From NCBI GenBank assembly GCA_902783405.1, contig CACZQZ010000028.1:1-12868 (forward strand): 12,868 bases of DNA. Reading direction: 5' to 3'. The notes beneath the pieces were generated by a model. The model had not been told where the DNA came from and did no database searches. It saw nothing but the letters and a program-made list of their open reading frames with translations. Below, piece after piece: positions 1 through 6,947 of the stretch (its first letter is position 1; each line of letters begins with the position of its first letter). The translations under genes were made by a program, and so were the position numbers. The stretch is from an uncultured Erysipelotrichaceae bacterium. GTDB taxonomy: Bacteria; Bacillota_I; Bacilli_A; RF39; UBA660.

Positions 1-1029
1 AAAATTATTACGCTATCTTCAGCTTTAGAAGAAAATGTAGTTGATTTAGACAAAGATACTTTTTTTGATGGTGGAAGTATACGTGTTGAAAATGCTCGGA
101 TTAAATGTTGGAAGCGTGGTGGGCATGGTGCGGAAACATTTAGAGAAGTCGTTGAAAACTCTTGTAACCCTGGATTTGTTGTCATGGGACAAAAAGTTGG
201 TAAAGAAAAACTTTTTAGTTACATTAAAAATTTTGGTTTTGGAACCAAAACAGGTATCGATTTAAATGGTGAAGCAAGTGGTATTTTATTTCCATTAAAT
301 AAAGTAGGACCCGTTGAACTTGCTACCACATCCTTTGGGCAAGGAGTATCCGTTACTCCTATACAGCAAATTACAGCCGTATCAGCCGCTATCAATGGCG
401 GAACATTATATAAGCCTTATATTGTTAAAAGTTTAAATGAGCCTCAAACCAATACTGTTATCAAAGAAACCAAAAAAACAAAAGTAAGAAATGTCATTAA
501 AGAACAAACGAGTATAAAAGTGCGAGAAGCTTTAGAAAGCGTTGTAACGAATGGTACTGGTAGAACAGCCTTTATTGATGGTTACCGTGTAGGAGGAAAA
601 ACAGGAACCGCTCAAAAAGTAAAAGATGGTAAATATATGGTTGGAAACTATATTGTTTCTTTTATTGGATTTTTACCTGCAAATGATCCTAAAATTGTCG
701 TCTATGTAGCGATTGATCACGCTAAAGGAGTAACTCAATATGGTGGTCCTATCGCAGGACCTATTGCTAAATCTATATTAACATCCGCAATTGATATTTT
801 AAATATTGAAAAACCAAAAGGCGCTTCGCCTAAAAAATATAACGTCGGTGAAAAAATATATTTAGAAGTTCCAAATCTTGTAGGAAAAACAAAAGAAGAG
901 GTAAAAGATTTACTCAAAGACTTTAAAGTTGTCTATAGTGGTGACGGAGATAAAATATTTAGTCAATCTCCAAAAGAAGGAACTAGAATACTAGAAGGAG
1001 ATACCATAAGAATTCATTTATCTAAATAA
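1..1029 (+). CDS. spoVD: SpoVD-type class B penicillin-binding protein, 3' part
   Basis: This is a membrane-anchored D,D-transpeptidase that crosslinks peptidoglycan at the division or spore septum. The frame is open from base 1, so the N-terminus (membrane anchor, dimerisation domain, SxxK serine) is outside the window; 342 residues are visible. The SxN motif is SCN at visible residues 54-56 (nt 160-168) and the KTGT motif is at 200-203 (nt 598-609). The stretch between them, including FGQGVSVTPIQQ, and the YRVGGKTGTAQKVKDGKY block closely resemble my recollection of B. subtilis SpoVD rather than PBP2B. One PASTA domain (EVPNLVGKT onward) fills roughly the last 57 residues, as in SpoVD. It is followed after 48 nt by mraY on the same strand. 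The family call is firm. Whether it serves sporulation or ordinary division cannot be decided here; if it is the only class B septal PBP it would act as FtsI. Confidence 0.93.
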   Translation, partial: KIITLSSALEENVVDLDKDTFFDGGSIRVENARIKCWKRGGHGAETFREVVENSCNPGFVVMGQKVGKEKLFSYIKNFGFGTKTGIDLNGEASGILFPLNKVGPVELATTSFGQGVSVTPIQQITAVSAAINGGTLYKPYIVKSLNEPQTNTVIKETKKTKVRNVIKEQTSIKVREALESVVTNGTGRTAFIDGYRVGGKTGTAQKVKDGKYMVGNYIVSFIGFLPANDPKIVVYVAIDHAKGVTQYGGPIAGPIAKSILTSAIDILNIEKPKGASPKKYNVGEKIYLEVPNLVGKTKEEVKDLLKDFKVVYSGDGDKIFSQSPKEGTRILEGDTIRIHLSK

Positions 1030-1077
1030 ATAGTTCTTTTTTTTATTTTTCTATAATATTTTAATATAGGTGATCTT

Positions 1078-2070
1078 ATGCTTATTATTACCAAGTCTGC
1101 TTTAGCACTTCTCATCAGTTTTATTTTATCCATCATTTTAGGTATTTTTATAATTCCAATATTAAAAAAACTAAAAGCATCTCAAAGTATTAATGATTAT
1201 TTAAGAATTACGCACAAGAAAAAACAAGGAACACCCACTATGGGTGGAATTATCTTTGTTTTATCAAGTATGATGACATTAATTTTTCTTTTTATATTCA
1301 AAAAAATAGAAATAACAGATAATGCTTTAATTTTAATTATTACTTTTTTAGGATATTTTTTAATTGGTTTTATCGATGATTTATTAATTATTTTAAGGCA
1401 CAATAATCAAGGATTGTCTGAAAACATGAAATTATTACTACAAGTTATTATTTCAATTATCTTTTTTTATCTATTTATGAAAAGCGGAAATGAACCTCTT
1501 CTCTGGGTGCACTCTCTTCATATTAAATGGAATATTGGCTTTTTCTATGGATTTTTTATTCTCTTTATTTTGGTAGCAACTAGTAATGCTGTAAACTTAA
1601 CCGATGGATTAGATGGATTAGCAGCTGGTCTATCTGTTATTGCATTTTTTGCTATGGGAATTATCAGTTTAGGTGCAGATTTCTTGCTAGGTTATGAAAC
1701 CATTTCTCTATTTTGTTTTATTATATCTGGTTCTTTGCTTGGATTTTTATTTTTTAATGCATCTCCTGCTAAAGTATTTATGGGAGATACTGGTTCCCTT
1801 TCTTTAGGCGGGTTACTTGGAGCTTTATCGATTATTACAAGACATGAACTTTTATTAGTTATTTTAGGAATTGTCTTTGTAATAGAGACAGTATCCGTTA
1901 TTCTTCAAAGAATTTATTTTAAAAAAACAAGAAAAAGACTTTTTCCTATGACACCACTTCATCATAGTTTTGAGAAAAAAGGATTCGATGAAAGAACCAT
2001 TGTTAAAATCTTTTGGACTATTGGACTTATTGGAGCTTTTATTTCAATTATTTATGGAGTTTATTTATAA
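1078..2070 (+). CDS. mraY: Phospho-N-acetylmuramoyl-pentapeptide transferase MraY
   Basis: MraY is an integral membrane enzyme that moves phospho-MurNAc-pentapeptide from UDP to undecaprenyl phosphate, making lipid I, the first membrane step of peptidoglycan synthesis. The 330-residue length is normal. The family motifs are intact: GTPTMGG (51-57), the Mg-binding pair D100-D101 in GFIDDLL, NAVNLTDGLDGLAAG (170-184), MGDTGS (235-240) and the histidine motif PLHHSFE (293-299). About ten hydrophobic segments are visible. The start at 1078 is preceded by an AGGTGAT ribosome site five bases upstream. It lies 48 nt after the PBP gene and 39 nt before the SEDS gene, with no terminator in either gap, so the three are probably co-transcribed. 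Confidence 0.97.
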   Translation: MLIITKSALALLISFILSIILGIFIIPILKKLKASQSINDYLRITHKKKQGTPTMGGIIFVLSSMMTLIFLFIFKKIEITDNALILIITFLGYFLIGFIDDLLIILRHNNQGLSENMKLLLQVIISIIFFYLFMKSGNEPLLWVHSLHIKWNIGFFYGFFILFILVATSNAVNLTDGLDGLAAGLSVIAFFAMGIISLGADFLLGYETISLFCFIISGSLLGFLFFNASPAKVFMGDTGSLSLGGLLGALSIITRHELLLVILGIVFVIETVSVILQRIYFKKTRKRLFPMTPLHHSFEKKGFDERTIVKIFWTIGLIGAFISIIYGVYL

Positions 2071-2109
2071 AATCTCTTTTAAATACATATACTTTTATAA
2101 GGTGATCCT

Positions 2110-3195
2110 ATGAAAAAGATAGATTATTTATTATTAATTACAATCATATGCATTTCTATTTTTGGTATCGTTATGATTTATTCTTCATCTTATGTTTGGG
2201 CTGAATATAAATTTCATGATTCATTTAAATTTCTAAAAAATCAAAGTTTATTTTTTATCATAGGATTTTTTTTGATGATGATTATAAGTAAAATAGATTA
2301 TAAAATTTATTATAGTAAAAGTAAACAAATCTTATTTCTTGCTTTAATACTACTTATTTTAGTATTAATTCCAGGTATTGGAACTGTTCGAAATGGAAGC
2401 CGTAGTTGGTTTGGAATAGGTTCTTTTGGCGTACAACCTAGTGAATTTGCGAAAATAGCTATCATTATTTTTTCTTCAAAATATTTAAGTGAAAATGAAA
2501 AAGATATTAAATTCTTTTTTAAAGGAGTTTTTCCCTTATTACTTCTCACTTTATTTTTATTTTTTTTAATCATGTTACAACCAGATTTTGGAACAGGTGT
2601 TATTTTAGTAATGTCTGTAATTGGTATTATGTTTGTAGCAGGAGTTGATTTTAAGTTTTTCTTTAAGTTAGGCATTTTAGGAGTAGTTGGCATTATTATT
2701 TTAATTATTATTGCTCCTTATCGTTTAGAGCGAATATTATCCTTTCTAAACCCATGGGCAGATCCCTTAGGTAGTGGTTTTCAAATCATTCAGTCACTTT
2801 ATGCAATTGGACCAGGTGGATTATTTGGATTCGGTCTTGGTAATTCAAGACAAAAGCACTTTTATCTTCCAGAACCTCAAACGGATTTTATCTTTTCTAT
2901 TATTAGTGAAGAATTCGGTTTTTTAGGTATTATTTTAGTATCTACTTTTTTTATAACCATTATTTATAGATGTTTTATGATTTCTAAAAGATGTAATGAC
3001 ACATTTGGTAAATATTTATCCTTCGGATTATCTTTTTCTTTAGCTTTTCAAACGGTTCTTAATTTGATGGTAGTCGTTGGTCTTATTCCTGTTACTGGTG
3101 TAACGCTACCCTTCTTATCTTATGGAGGTTCTAGCTTACTGATAACACTTTGTTCTATGGGAATTATCTTAAACATATCAAGGCAAGAAAAGTAA
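2110..3195 (+). CDS. ftsW: SEDS-family peptidoglycan glycosyltransferase, FtsW/SpoVE type
   Basis: SEDS proteins polymerise lipid II into glycan strands and work as a pair with a class B PBP, which fits the SpoVD-type gene two places upstream. The 361-residue protein is almost entirely membrane-spanning. Hallmarks: MIYSSS (22-27), GSRSWFGIGSFGVQPSEFAK (96-115), QPDFGTG (157-163), LPEPQTDFIFSIISEEFG (253-270) and LPFLSYGGSS (333-342). Asp259 in PEPQTDF is at the position of the essential acidic residue of RodA/FtsW. The PEPQTDF wording is closer to SpoVE/FtsW than to RodA, so I call it septal; ftsW and spoVE are not separable from sequence alone. An AAGGTGAT ribosome site precedes the ATG. It is the last gene of the plus-strand operon; the first plausible terminator downstream is the hairpin at 3373-3399. 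Confidence 0.92.
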   Translation: MKKIDYLLLITIICISIFGIVMIYSSSYVWAEYKFHDSFKFLKNQSLFFIIGFFLMMIISKIDYKIYYSKSKQILFLALILLILVLIPGIGTVRNGSRSWFGIGSFGVQPSEFAKIAIIIFSSKYLSENEKDIKFFFKGVFPLLLLTLFLFFLIMLQPDFGTGVILVMSVIGIMFVAGVDFKFFFKLGILGVVGIIILIIIAPYRLERILSFLNPWADPLGSGFQIIQSLYAIGPGGLFGFGLGNSRQKHFYLPEPQTDFIFSIISEEFGFLGIILVSTFFITIIYRCFMISKRCNDTFGKYLSFGLSFSLAFQTVLNLMVVVGLIPVTGVTLPFLSYGGSSLLITLCSMGIILNISRQEK

Positions 3196-3372
3196 CATTT
3201 GTAATTATTTGAAATACCTTTTTTGAGCATAATAAGTACTACTAAAAAAATGAAAATACAAATAGTAAAGAAATACTTTTATCTAAAAAAACAAAAATTT
3301 AAAAAAATAGTACTTAAAATTATTCGAATTTTTTGAAAATAAAAATAATAATCTAAACTCATTTATTAGCAA

Positions 3373-3399
3373 AAAAATAGTCTACAATAGACTATTTTT
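3373..3399 (-). terminator. Hairpin terminator between convergent genes
   Basis: A perfect 12-bp inverted repeat, AAAAATAGTCTA and TAGACTATTTTT, is separated by a 3-nt loop. Read on the minus strand the stem runs into seven Ts, a good intrinsic terminator for the 139-aa gene. Its upstream arm includes that gene's TAG stop and two final codons. On the plus strand the T run is five bases before a G, so it may also end the ftsW transcript less efficiently. Confidence 0.75.
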
Positions 3400-3811
3400 G
3401 AATCATATTTAATAAATTAATTTTAAACAAATCTTTTTCTGAATGTTGTTTTGAAACCATAACACCTTTATATGTTACAAGTTCAGATTGATGACCTTCT
3501 GATAAAATATCTTCTGGTGAAAGAGATTCAAGCATAACAATGTTTTCTTCTTCATAAACACTGTAATGTAATTTAATATCACCATGAACTTTAGAAAACA
3601 TCATATCTGTTGGTAATTTGAGTTCGTAATTAGTTATGCCTTTTTCTTTATCTTGAGAAGAAACTTCTCCTAAGAAAACGCCTTCTTTTAATTTTGGATA
3701 AAACTCAAAATATAATTTTTTATATGCCAACATATTATATTTTTTAAGTGATCTTTCCAGTTTCTTAAACTCATTTTCATTTAGATACTCAAAAACATAC
3801 GTTCCTTTCAT
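3392..3811 (-). CDS. Hypothetical protein, 139 aa
   Basis: I do not recognise this protein. It is hydrophilic, mixed charged, and has no signal peptide, membrane segment or cysteine, so a cytoplasmic location is likely. The first 40 residues (LNENEFKKLERSLKKYNMLAYKK) look helical; the middle contains alternating hydrophobic stretches (HGDIKLHYSVYEEENIVMLESL) consistent with beta strands. The start is well supported: AGGGGG at 3819-3824 sits 7 nt before the ATG, and a strong promoter lies just upstream at 3847-3875. It therefore appears to be an independent transcription unit ending at the hairpin at 3373-3399. Neighbours do not suggest a function. Confidence 0.8.
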   Translation of the reverse strand: MKGTYVFEYLNENEFKKLERSLKKYNMLAYKKLYFEFYPKLKEGVFLGEVSSQDKEKGITNYELKLPTDMMFSKVHGDIKLHYSVYEEENIVMLESLSPEDILSEGHQSELVTYKGVMVSKQHSEKDLFKINLLNMIQK

Positions 3812-3846
3812 AATTTAACCCCCTAATCATCCTTAAATGTGCGCTT

Positions 3847-3875
3847 ATTCTATCATAAAAGTTTGTTTTTGTCAA
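3847..3875 (-). promoter_or_regulatory. Sigma-A promoter for the 139-aa gene
   Basis: On the minus strand there is a perfect -35 TTGACA (3870-3875), a 17-bp spacer and a -10 TAGAAT (3847-3852), with a TG one base before the -10 (extended -10). Transcription would start near 3840, giving a leader of about 28 nt. It begins directly after the stop of the NlpC/P60 gene. Confidence 0.78.
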
Positions 3876-3876
3876 A

Positions 3877-4905
3877 TTAAGGTCTTTTTATTCCTAATAA
3901 AGTTTGTGGCCAAGAGTTAATATTACTTTCAATAACTCCTTTTCTAGCATTAGCCGCATGAATCATAACGCCATCTCCTACATAAATCCCTGTATGAGTA
4001 GCATGCACTCCATCAGAACTCCAAATTAATACATCTCCTACTGAAATATTTTGTTTTAATATGTTTTGTCCATAGAAAGCTTGCCCTGAAGAACTTCTAG
4101 GAAGTGTTAATCCTACCTGACTATAAATATAAGCAACAAAACCACTACAATCAAAACCTGAAGGAGACGAACCTCCACTAACATATGGATATCCTAAATA
4201 AGAATATGCTAATTCTTTAACCTTATTTACATCAGCACTTGGTCCATTATTAGAATAAGTTACATTAGCAAGTATACTCTTTGGCACTGGTCTTTCATTG
4301 ACTTTCATTTTAAATGATTTTTCTATAGAACCACCATTTTTATCAATAGCTTTTACTGTCAAAGTATATTCTCCAGCTTTATTAAAATCAACATCTCCTA
4401 AAATACTATATGCATTTACTGTATTTTCATTTATTTGATTTTTTTCTATATATGGAATTTCTCCATCTACTGGATCTACAACAGATTCTATGTTTTCTTT
4501 TAAATCATAGGAATCTCCAACATATAAACTAATCTCTTCTTTTTTGATTTTAATTTCTGGTAATTTTGTATCTTGAACTTCAACATCTACCGTAAATGTT
4601 TTAGTAATATTTTCCTTTTCAACTTCATAAGTAATTTTACCTTTTCCAACTTGATTTAAATCAACTTTAGTAGATATAACAGATACATTTCCAGATGCTT
4701 TTTTTATAAAGTTTATTGGATTATAAGTTTCTGTTCCATATTCTAAAATAGTATTATCTTTAAATAATAAGTTAATACTTTCATATATTTCTTTTCTTCT
4801 ATTTTGATCATATAAATAAACTGAGAATACTAATGTCCATGTCATGGACGTTACAAGTAAACTCCACAAAACTTGCCCCTTTTTTGTTTTAGTTAATTTT
4901 TTCAT
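3877..4905 (-). CDS. Membrane-anchored NlpC/P60 cell-wall endopeptidase with Ig-like domains
   Basis: This is likely a surface peptidoglycan hydrolase that cuts stem peptides (the gamma-D-Glu to diamino acid bond in characterised members). In the 342-residue product, residues 1-18 are basic and 13-32 form one membrane helix or uncleaved signal anchor. About 54-112 and 113-203 resemble DUF5011/HYR-type Ig-like domains; the second has the familiar KAGEYTLTVKAIDKNGG ending. The NlpC/P60 domain covers about 224-342, with catalytic Cys253 in DCSGF, His304 in HTGIYVG and a third polar residue at His316 (MIHAAN). The start at 4905 is chosen because AAGGAG (4913-4918) is 7 nt upstream, and the ATG at 4932 falls inside the -10 element and would not be transcribed. 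It has its own promoter. The domain call is firm; the exact bond cut is inferred from the family. Confidence 0.9.
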   Translation of the reverse strand: MKKLTKTKKGQVLWSLLVTSMTWTLVFSVYLYDQNRRKEIYESINLLFKDNTILEYGTETYNPINFIKKASGNVSVISTKVDLNQVGKGKITYEVEKENITKTFTVDVEVQDTKLPEIKIKKEEISLYVGDSYDLKENIESVVDPVDGEIPYIEKNQINENTVNAYSILGDVDFNKAGEYTLTVKAIDKNGGSIEKSFKMKVNERPVPKSILANVTYSNNGPSADVNKVKELAYSYLGYPYVSGGSSPSGFDCSGFVAYIYSQVGLTLPRSSSGQAFYGQNILKQNISVGDVLIWSSDGVHATHTGIYVGDGVMIHAANARKGVIESNINSWPQTLLGIKRP

Positions 4906-4912
4906 AAAACAA

Positions 4913-4918
4913 CTCCTT
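4913..4918 (-). promoter_or_regulatory. Ribosome binding site fixing the NlpC/P60 start
   Basis: AAGGAG lies 7 nt before the ATG at 4903-4905. It sits inside the reading frame of the upstream in-frame ATGs (4932, 4926), which argues that those are not used. Confidence 0.8.
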
Positions 4919-4930
4919 GAAAGCATAACC

Positions 4931-4960
4931 ATTATAATATAAAACTATGCGATTTGTCAA
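4931..4960 (-). promoter_or_regulatory. Sigma-A promoter for the NlpC/P60 gene
   Basis: On the minus strand: -35 TTGACA (4955-4960), 18-bp spacer, -10 TATAAT (4931-4936), both perfect matches to consensus. The start site would be near 4924, leaving a leader of about 19 nt that contains the AAGGAG site. Confidence 0.8.
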
Positions 4961-5391
4961 ATTTTGATATTCTTTAATTGAAAAATTATGGCATTACTAC
5001 AATTAAAATTCAAAGCAAAAGTGGCAAATAAATTTATCATCAGTTTTACCTCACGATGAAACATTTTTTGCTTCTTGGCATTACCTATCCATAGACCAAT
5101 TTTGGAAAGCCCTCCCTTACATGATGACTCTTTTATTTGGCTACTTGTTACGCCTTAGTTTTTATTTCCATATATTTTTTTAATCCTTTACTAGTTTATT
5201 GGTTGTTTCATGAATAAAATACTTTTTATTTTTTGATATATTCTTTGAATGATTAGTTTATTTTATATCTATTTTTACTTTTTCTTTAACTTCTTAATAA
5301 TGCTTTCTGATATCCTTTTAATATTTTCATATGTATCATATCCTTGTTGTTATATATAGTTTTGCCATTTTAAGTATAAATTTCCTATTAT
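4961..5391 (-). other. Gene-free stretch with a G+C-richer patch, possible decayed insertion
   Basis: No gene with start, ribosome site and recognisable product is seen in these 430 bases. Bases 5041-5160 hold 46 G/C of 120 (38%) by hand count, against 8 of 60 (13%) in 5221-5280. Within the patch, minus frame 4957-5154 stays open for 65 codons, giving SKIGLWIGNAKK and MFHREVKLMINLFATFALNF, and a plus frame from 5007 stays open for about 57 codons. Neither has a good start signal. Nearer 5290-5390 the minus strand has a short open stretch ending in KRISESIIKKLKKK, which may be chance in AT-rich DNA. I infer remnants of inserted or decayed coding DNA; I could not identify a family. Confidence 0.35.
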
Positions 5392-5422
5392 ATAAAAAAT
5401 GCAGATATTTTATATCTACATT
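5392..5422 (-). terminator. Intrinsic terminator of the lipoprotein-to-ytxH operon
   Basis: On the minus strand an 11-bp stem (arms 5412-5422 and 5398-5408, one G-U pair) closes a 3-nt loop and is followed by a run of six Ts overlapping the stem base. It begins 8 nt after the stop of the YtxH-family gene. Confidence 0.85.
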
Positions 5423-5429
5423 CTCATAT

Positions 5430-5840
5430 TTATTTTTCTTCTTTTTCTAATTTGTCCAATACTGCCTTAGTTACTTTAATTGCTTCCCCTCTTACAGAAT
5501 CAGCAGCACTTTCTAAAACTGGAGTACCTTTTTCTTTTGCTAACTCAACAAGTTCTTCTGCTTTTTTTCCAACAACTTTTGCTTTTTCTTTAGCAAGTGC
5601 AAGAACCTTTTCTTTATCTAAATCTGCTAATTCATCTTTAATTTCTACTACTTTCTTTTCAATTTCATCTTTTACTTCATTAGCGTCTACTTCTTTTAAT
5701 TTATCAAGTAGTTCATTCATTTTCTTCATTAGATTTTTTCTTGTCTTTTCTCCACTTTCTGGTGCAAATAAAACACCTAGTCCCACACCTAATGCGGTTC
5801 CTAAAACAAATTTTCCCAATCCTTTTTTACTCATTTTCAT
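5430..5840 (-). CDS. YtxH-family protein
   Basis: YtxH-domain proteins are small proteins with one N-terminal hydrophobic, glycine-rich helix and a long charged helical tail; B. subtilis YtxH belongs to a general-stress operon, but the molecular role is not established. Here residues 7-27 (GLGKFVLGTALGVGLGVLFAP) followed by ESGEKTRKNL is the classic YtxH signature. Residues 35-136 are rich in Lys, Glu, Val and Leu and probably form extended helix or coiled coil. Its first codons overlap the end of the upstream DUF948-like gene by 14 nt. The start is uncertain between 5840 and 5834: AAGGAG (5845-5850) is 4 nt from the first ATG and 10 nt from the second. It is the last gene before a strong terminator. 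Confidence 0.85.
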   Translation of the reverse strand: MKMSKKGLGKFVLGTALGVGLGVLFAPESGEKTRKNLMKKMNELLDKLKEVDANEVKDEIEKKVVEIKDELADLDKEKVLALAKEKAKVVGKKAEELVELAKEKGTPVLESAADSVRGEAIKVTKAVLDKLEKEEK

Positions 5841-6108
5841 CCTTCTCCTTTTTCTTAAATATTTTATTCACAGTATTTCCAATAAATGACAATAATTTAT
5901 CATTAATACCAACAATTAAATCTGTACTTGAATCAATAACATTGAAGAAGCCATCTAACGATGCTAATTTATGATTTACATTATCTACAGTTTCATTTGC
6001 TTTCTTAATCGTTTTTATACCATTTATTAAAAATATTATTGTCGTAATTAGTAAAATAACATATAAAATATCAATAACAACCGTAATTACTTCTTCAAAT
6101 GAAATCAT
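5827..6108 (-). CDS. DUF948/YtxG-like single-pass membrane protein
   Basis: This 93-residue protein has one membrane helix at about residues 8-30 and then a helical tail with regular heptad-like hydrophobics (TIKKANETVDNVNHKLASLD), ending in a lysine- and glutamate-rich tip. The arrangement, and its place directly before a YtxH-family gene, match the ytxG-ytxH pair of B. subtilis, where YtxG is a DUF948 protein. The family assignment rests on architecture and neighbour rather than a diagnostic motif. Its ATG overlaps the TGA of the upstream gene (ATGA, 6105-6108), and its GGAGG ribosome site lies inside that gene's Glu-rich end, so translation is probably coupled. It overlaps ytxH downstream. 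Confidence 0.75.
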   Translation of the reverse strand: MISFEEVITVVIDILYVILLITTIIFLINGIKTIKKANETVDNVNHKLASLDGFFNVIDSSTDLIVGINDKLLSFIGNTVNKIFKKKEKDENE

Positions 6109-6935
6109 TTTTCTTCCTCCTCATCTTGGTACATAGCATTAATTAAATTAAATAAATCTTCTTCTTTTCTAAAATCTTCATGTGGTTCATTTAATTCTTC
6201 CTCTACAAGATTATCGATATCTTTGTTTTTTTCTTCTCTTGAAGGAATATCTTCTTTGACTTCAAATTGTTCAAATAAATCATTTTCTTGATTTTTTTCT
6301 AATTTTTCATGAGAAACCAAATTGTTTTCTAAATCATCTTCTAAAGTACCATAGGCTTTTTTACGTATATCATCTACGGTCATTTCATTCGTTTTCACAG
6401 TTTTTCCAATGATAATATCATTTCTTGTTGTAATGTCTTCTTTATGATAGTTTTTATCAAGAACCCCATAAATTGGTGAAATAATCGGTGTTGGTTTAAA
6501 TGATTTAGTCTGCTCTTTTCTTCCAATATATGTGGTTTTTGAACTTGTGTTGCCTTGATACAAATCTTTTTCTTTTTTATCACTACGATAACTTTCTCTA
6601 TAAGACGATTCACCATATTTTTTTTCTCTATAAGACGATTCACCATATTTTTTTTCTCTAAATGGAGGTTCTTCTTTTTTTTCTTTTTCTATTTCTTTAA
6701 AGTCATCATCATCAAAAAAAACTGGAAAAGAAAATTCATCTTCTTTTTTACTTTTCTCGTCCAAAACAACTTGCTTTTTTTCTTCTGCATCATCTACAAT
6801 CTTAGAATCGTTTTCTTTCACTTCTGTTTTTTTAGAAGGTGCTGTGATTTCTACCTGCGTTACTTCTTTTTTTATCGGTTCTTCCACTTCAATTTCTTCT
6901 GTAAACATATTTTTAAACTTATCAATTAATCCCAT
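6105..6935 (-). CDS. Acidic, mostly disordered hypothetical protein with tandem repeat
   Basis: I do not recognise a named family. The 276-residue protein is dominated by Glu, Lys, Asp and Ser and is probably disordered and cytoplasmic. It begins MGLIDKFKNMF, a short amphipathic helix like the membrane-targeting start of SepF, but it lacks the SepF fold. Residues 93-102 and 103-112 are identical copies of REKKYGESSY. The most ordered-looking part is KPTPIISPIYGVLDKNYHKE (147-166), followed by MTVDDIRKKAYGTLEDDLE (185-203); the C-terminus has a short helix EEDLFNLINAMY (258-269). I infer short binding motifs in a disordered linker, perhaps a membrane-associated scaffold. The start is supported by AAGGTGG, 7 nt upstream, overlapping the stop of the lipoprotein gene. 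It is in one operon with DUF948 and YtxH proteins. Confidence 0.8.
   Translation of the reverse strand: MGLIDKFKNMFTEEIEVEEPIKKEVTQVEITAPSKKTEVKENDSKIVDDAEEKKQVVLDEKSKKEDEFSFPVFFDDDDFKEIEKEKKEEPPFREKKYGESSYREKKYGESSYRESYRSDKKEKDLYQGNTSSKTTYIGRKEQTKSFKPTPIISPIYGVLDKNYHKEDITTRNDIIIGKTVKTNEMTVDDIRKKAYGTLEDDLENNLVSHEKLEKNQENDLFEQFEVKEDIPSREEKNKDIDNLVEEELNEPHEDFRKEEDLFNLINAMYQDEEEEK
6593..6660. repeat. 30-bp perfect tandem repeat, about 2.3 copies
   Basis: Bases 6601-6630 and 6631-6660 are identical, and the 8 bases before them (6593-6600) match the end of the unit. The period is a multiple of three, so it encodes an in-frame repeat of 10 residues (REKKYGESSY) in the acidic protein. Exact identity suggests a recent duplication or slippage product whose copy number may vary between strains. 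Confidence 0.95.
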
Positions 6936-6947
6936 AACGTTCCCACC

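Noticed and set aside
65..265. Open frame of 66 codons inside the PBP gene
   Set aside because: Overlaps the SxN region of the transpeptidase in another frame and has no independent signals.
3196..3372. Small gene or regulatory RNA after ftsW
   Set aside because: Very A-rich, no open frame with a ribosome site, and no stable hairpin apart from the terminator at its end.
4901..4932. Longer start for the NlpC/P60 protein at 4932
   Set aside because: The ATG overlaps the -10 box at 4931-4936 and the good ribosome site lies downstream of it.
5452..5889. Plus-strand Ser/Phe-rich open frame opposite ytxH
   Set aside because: Antisense shadow of a clear YtxH-family gene; the composition is what reversed Lys/Glu/Ala codons give.
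6105..6108. TGA read as tryptophan, as in mycoplasmas
   Set aside because: TGA ends the acidic protein exactly at the next gene's start, and tryptophan is encoded by TGG in conserved positions elsewhere (for example in TrmB DPWP).
6593..6660. CRISPR-like repeats
   Set aside because: The 30-bp units are directly tandem with no spacers and lie in frame inside a coding gene.
6555..6929. Long plus-strand Phe-rich open frame opposite the acidic protein
   Set aside because: It is the antisense of Lys/Glu codons (AAA, GAA read as TTT, TTC), has no ribosome site, and the minus-strand gene has a supported start and operon context.
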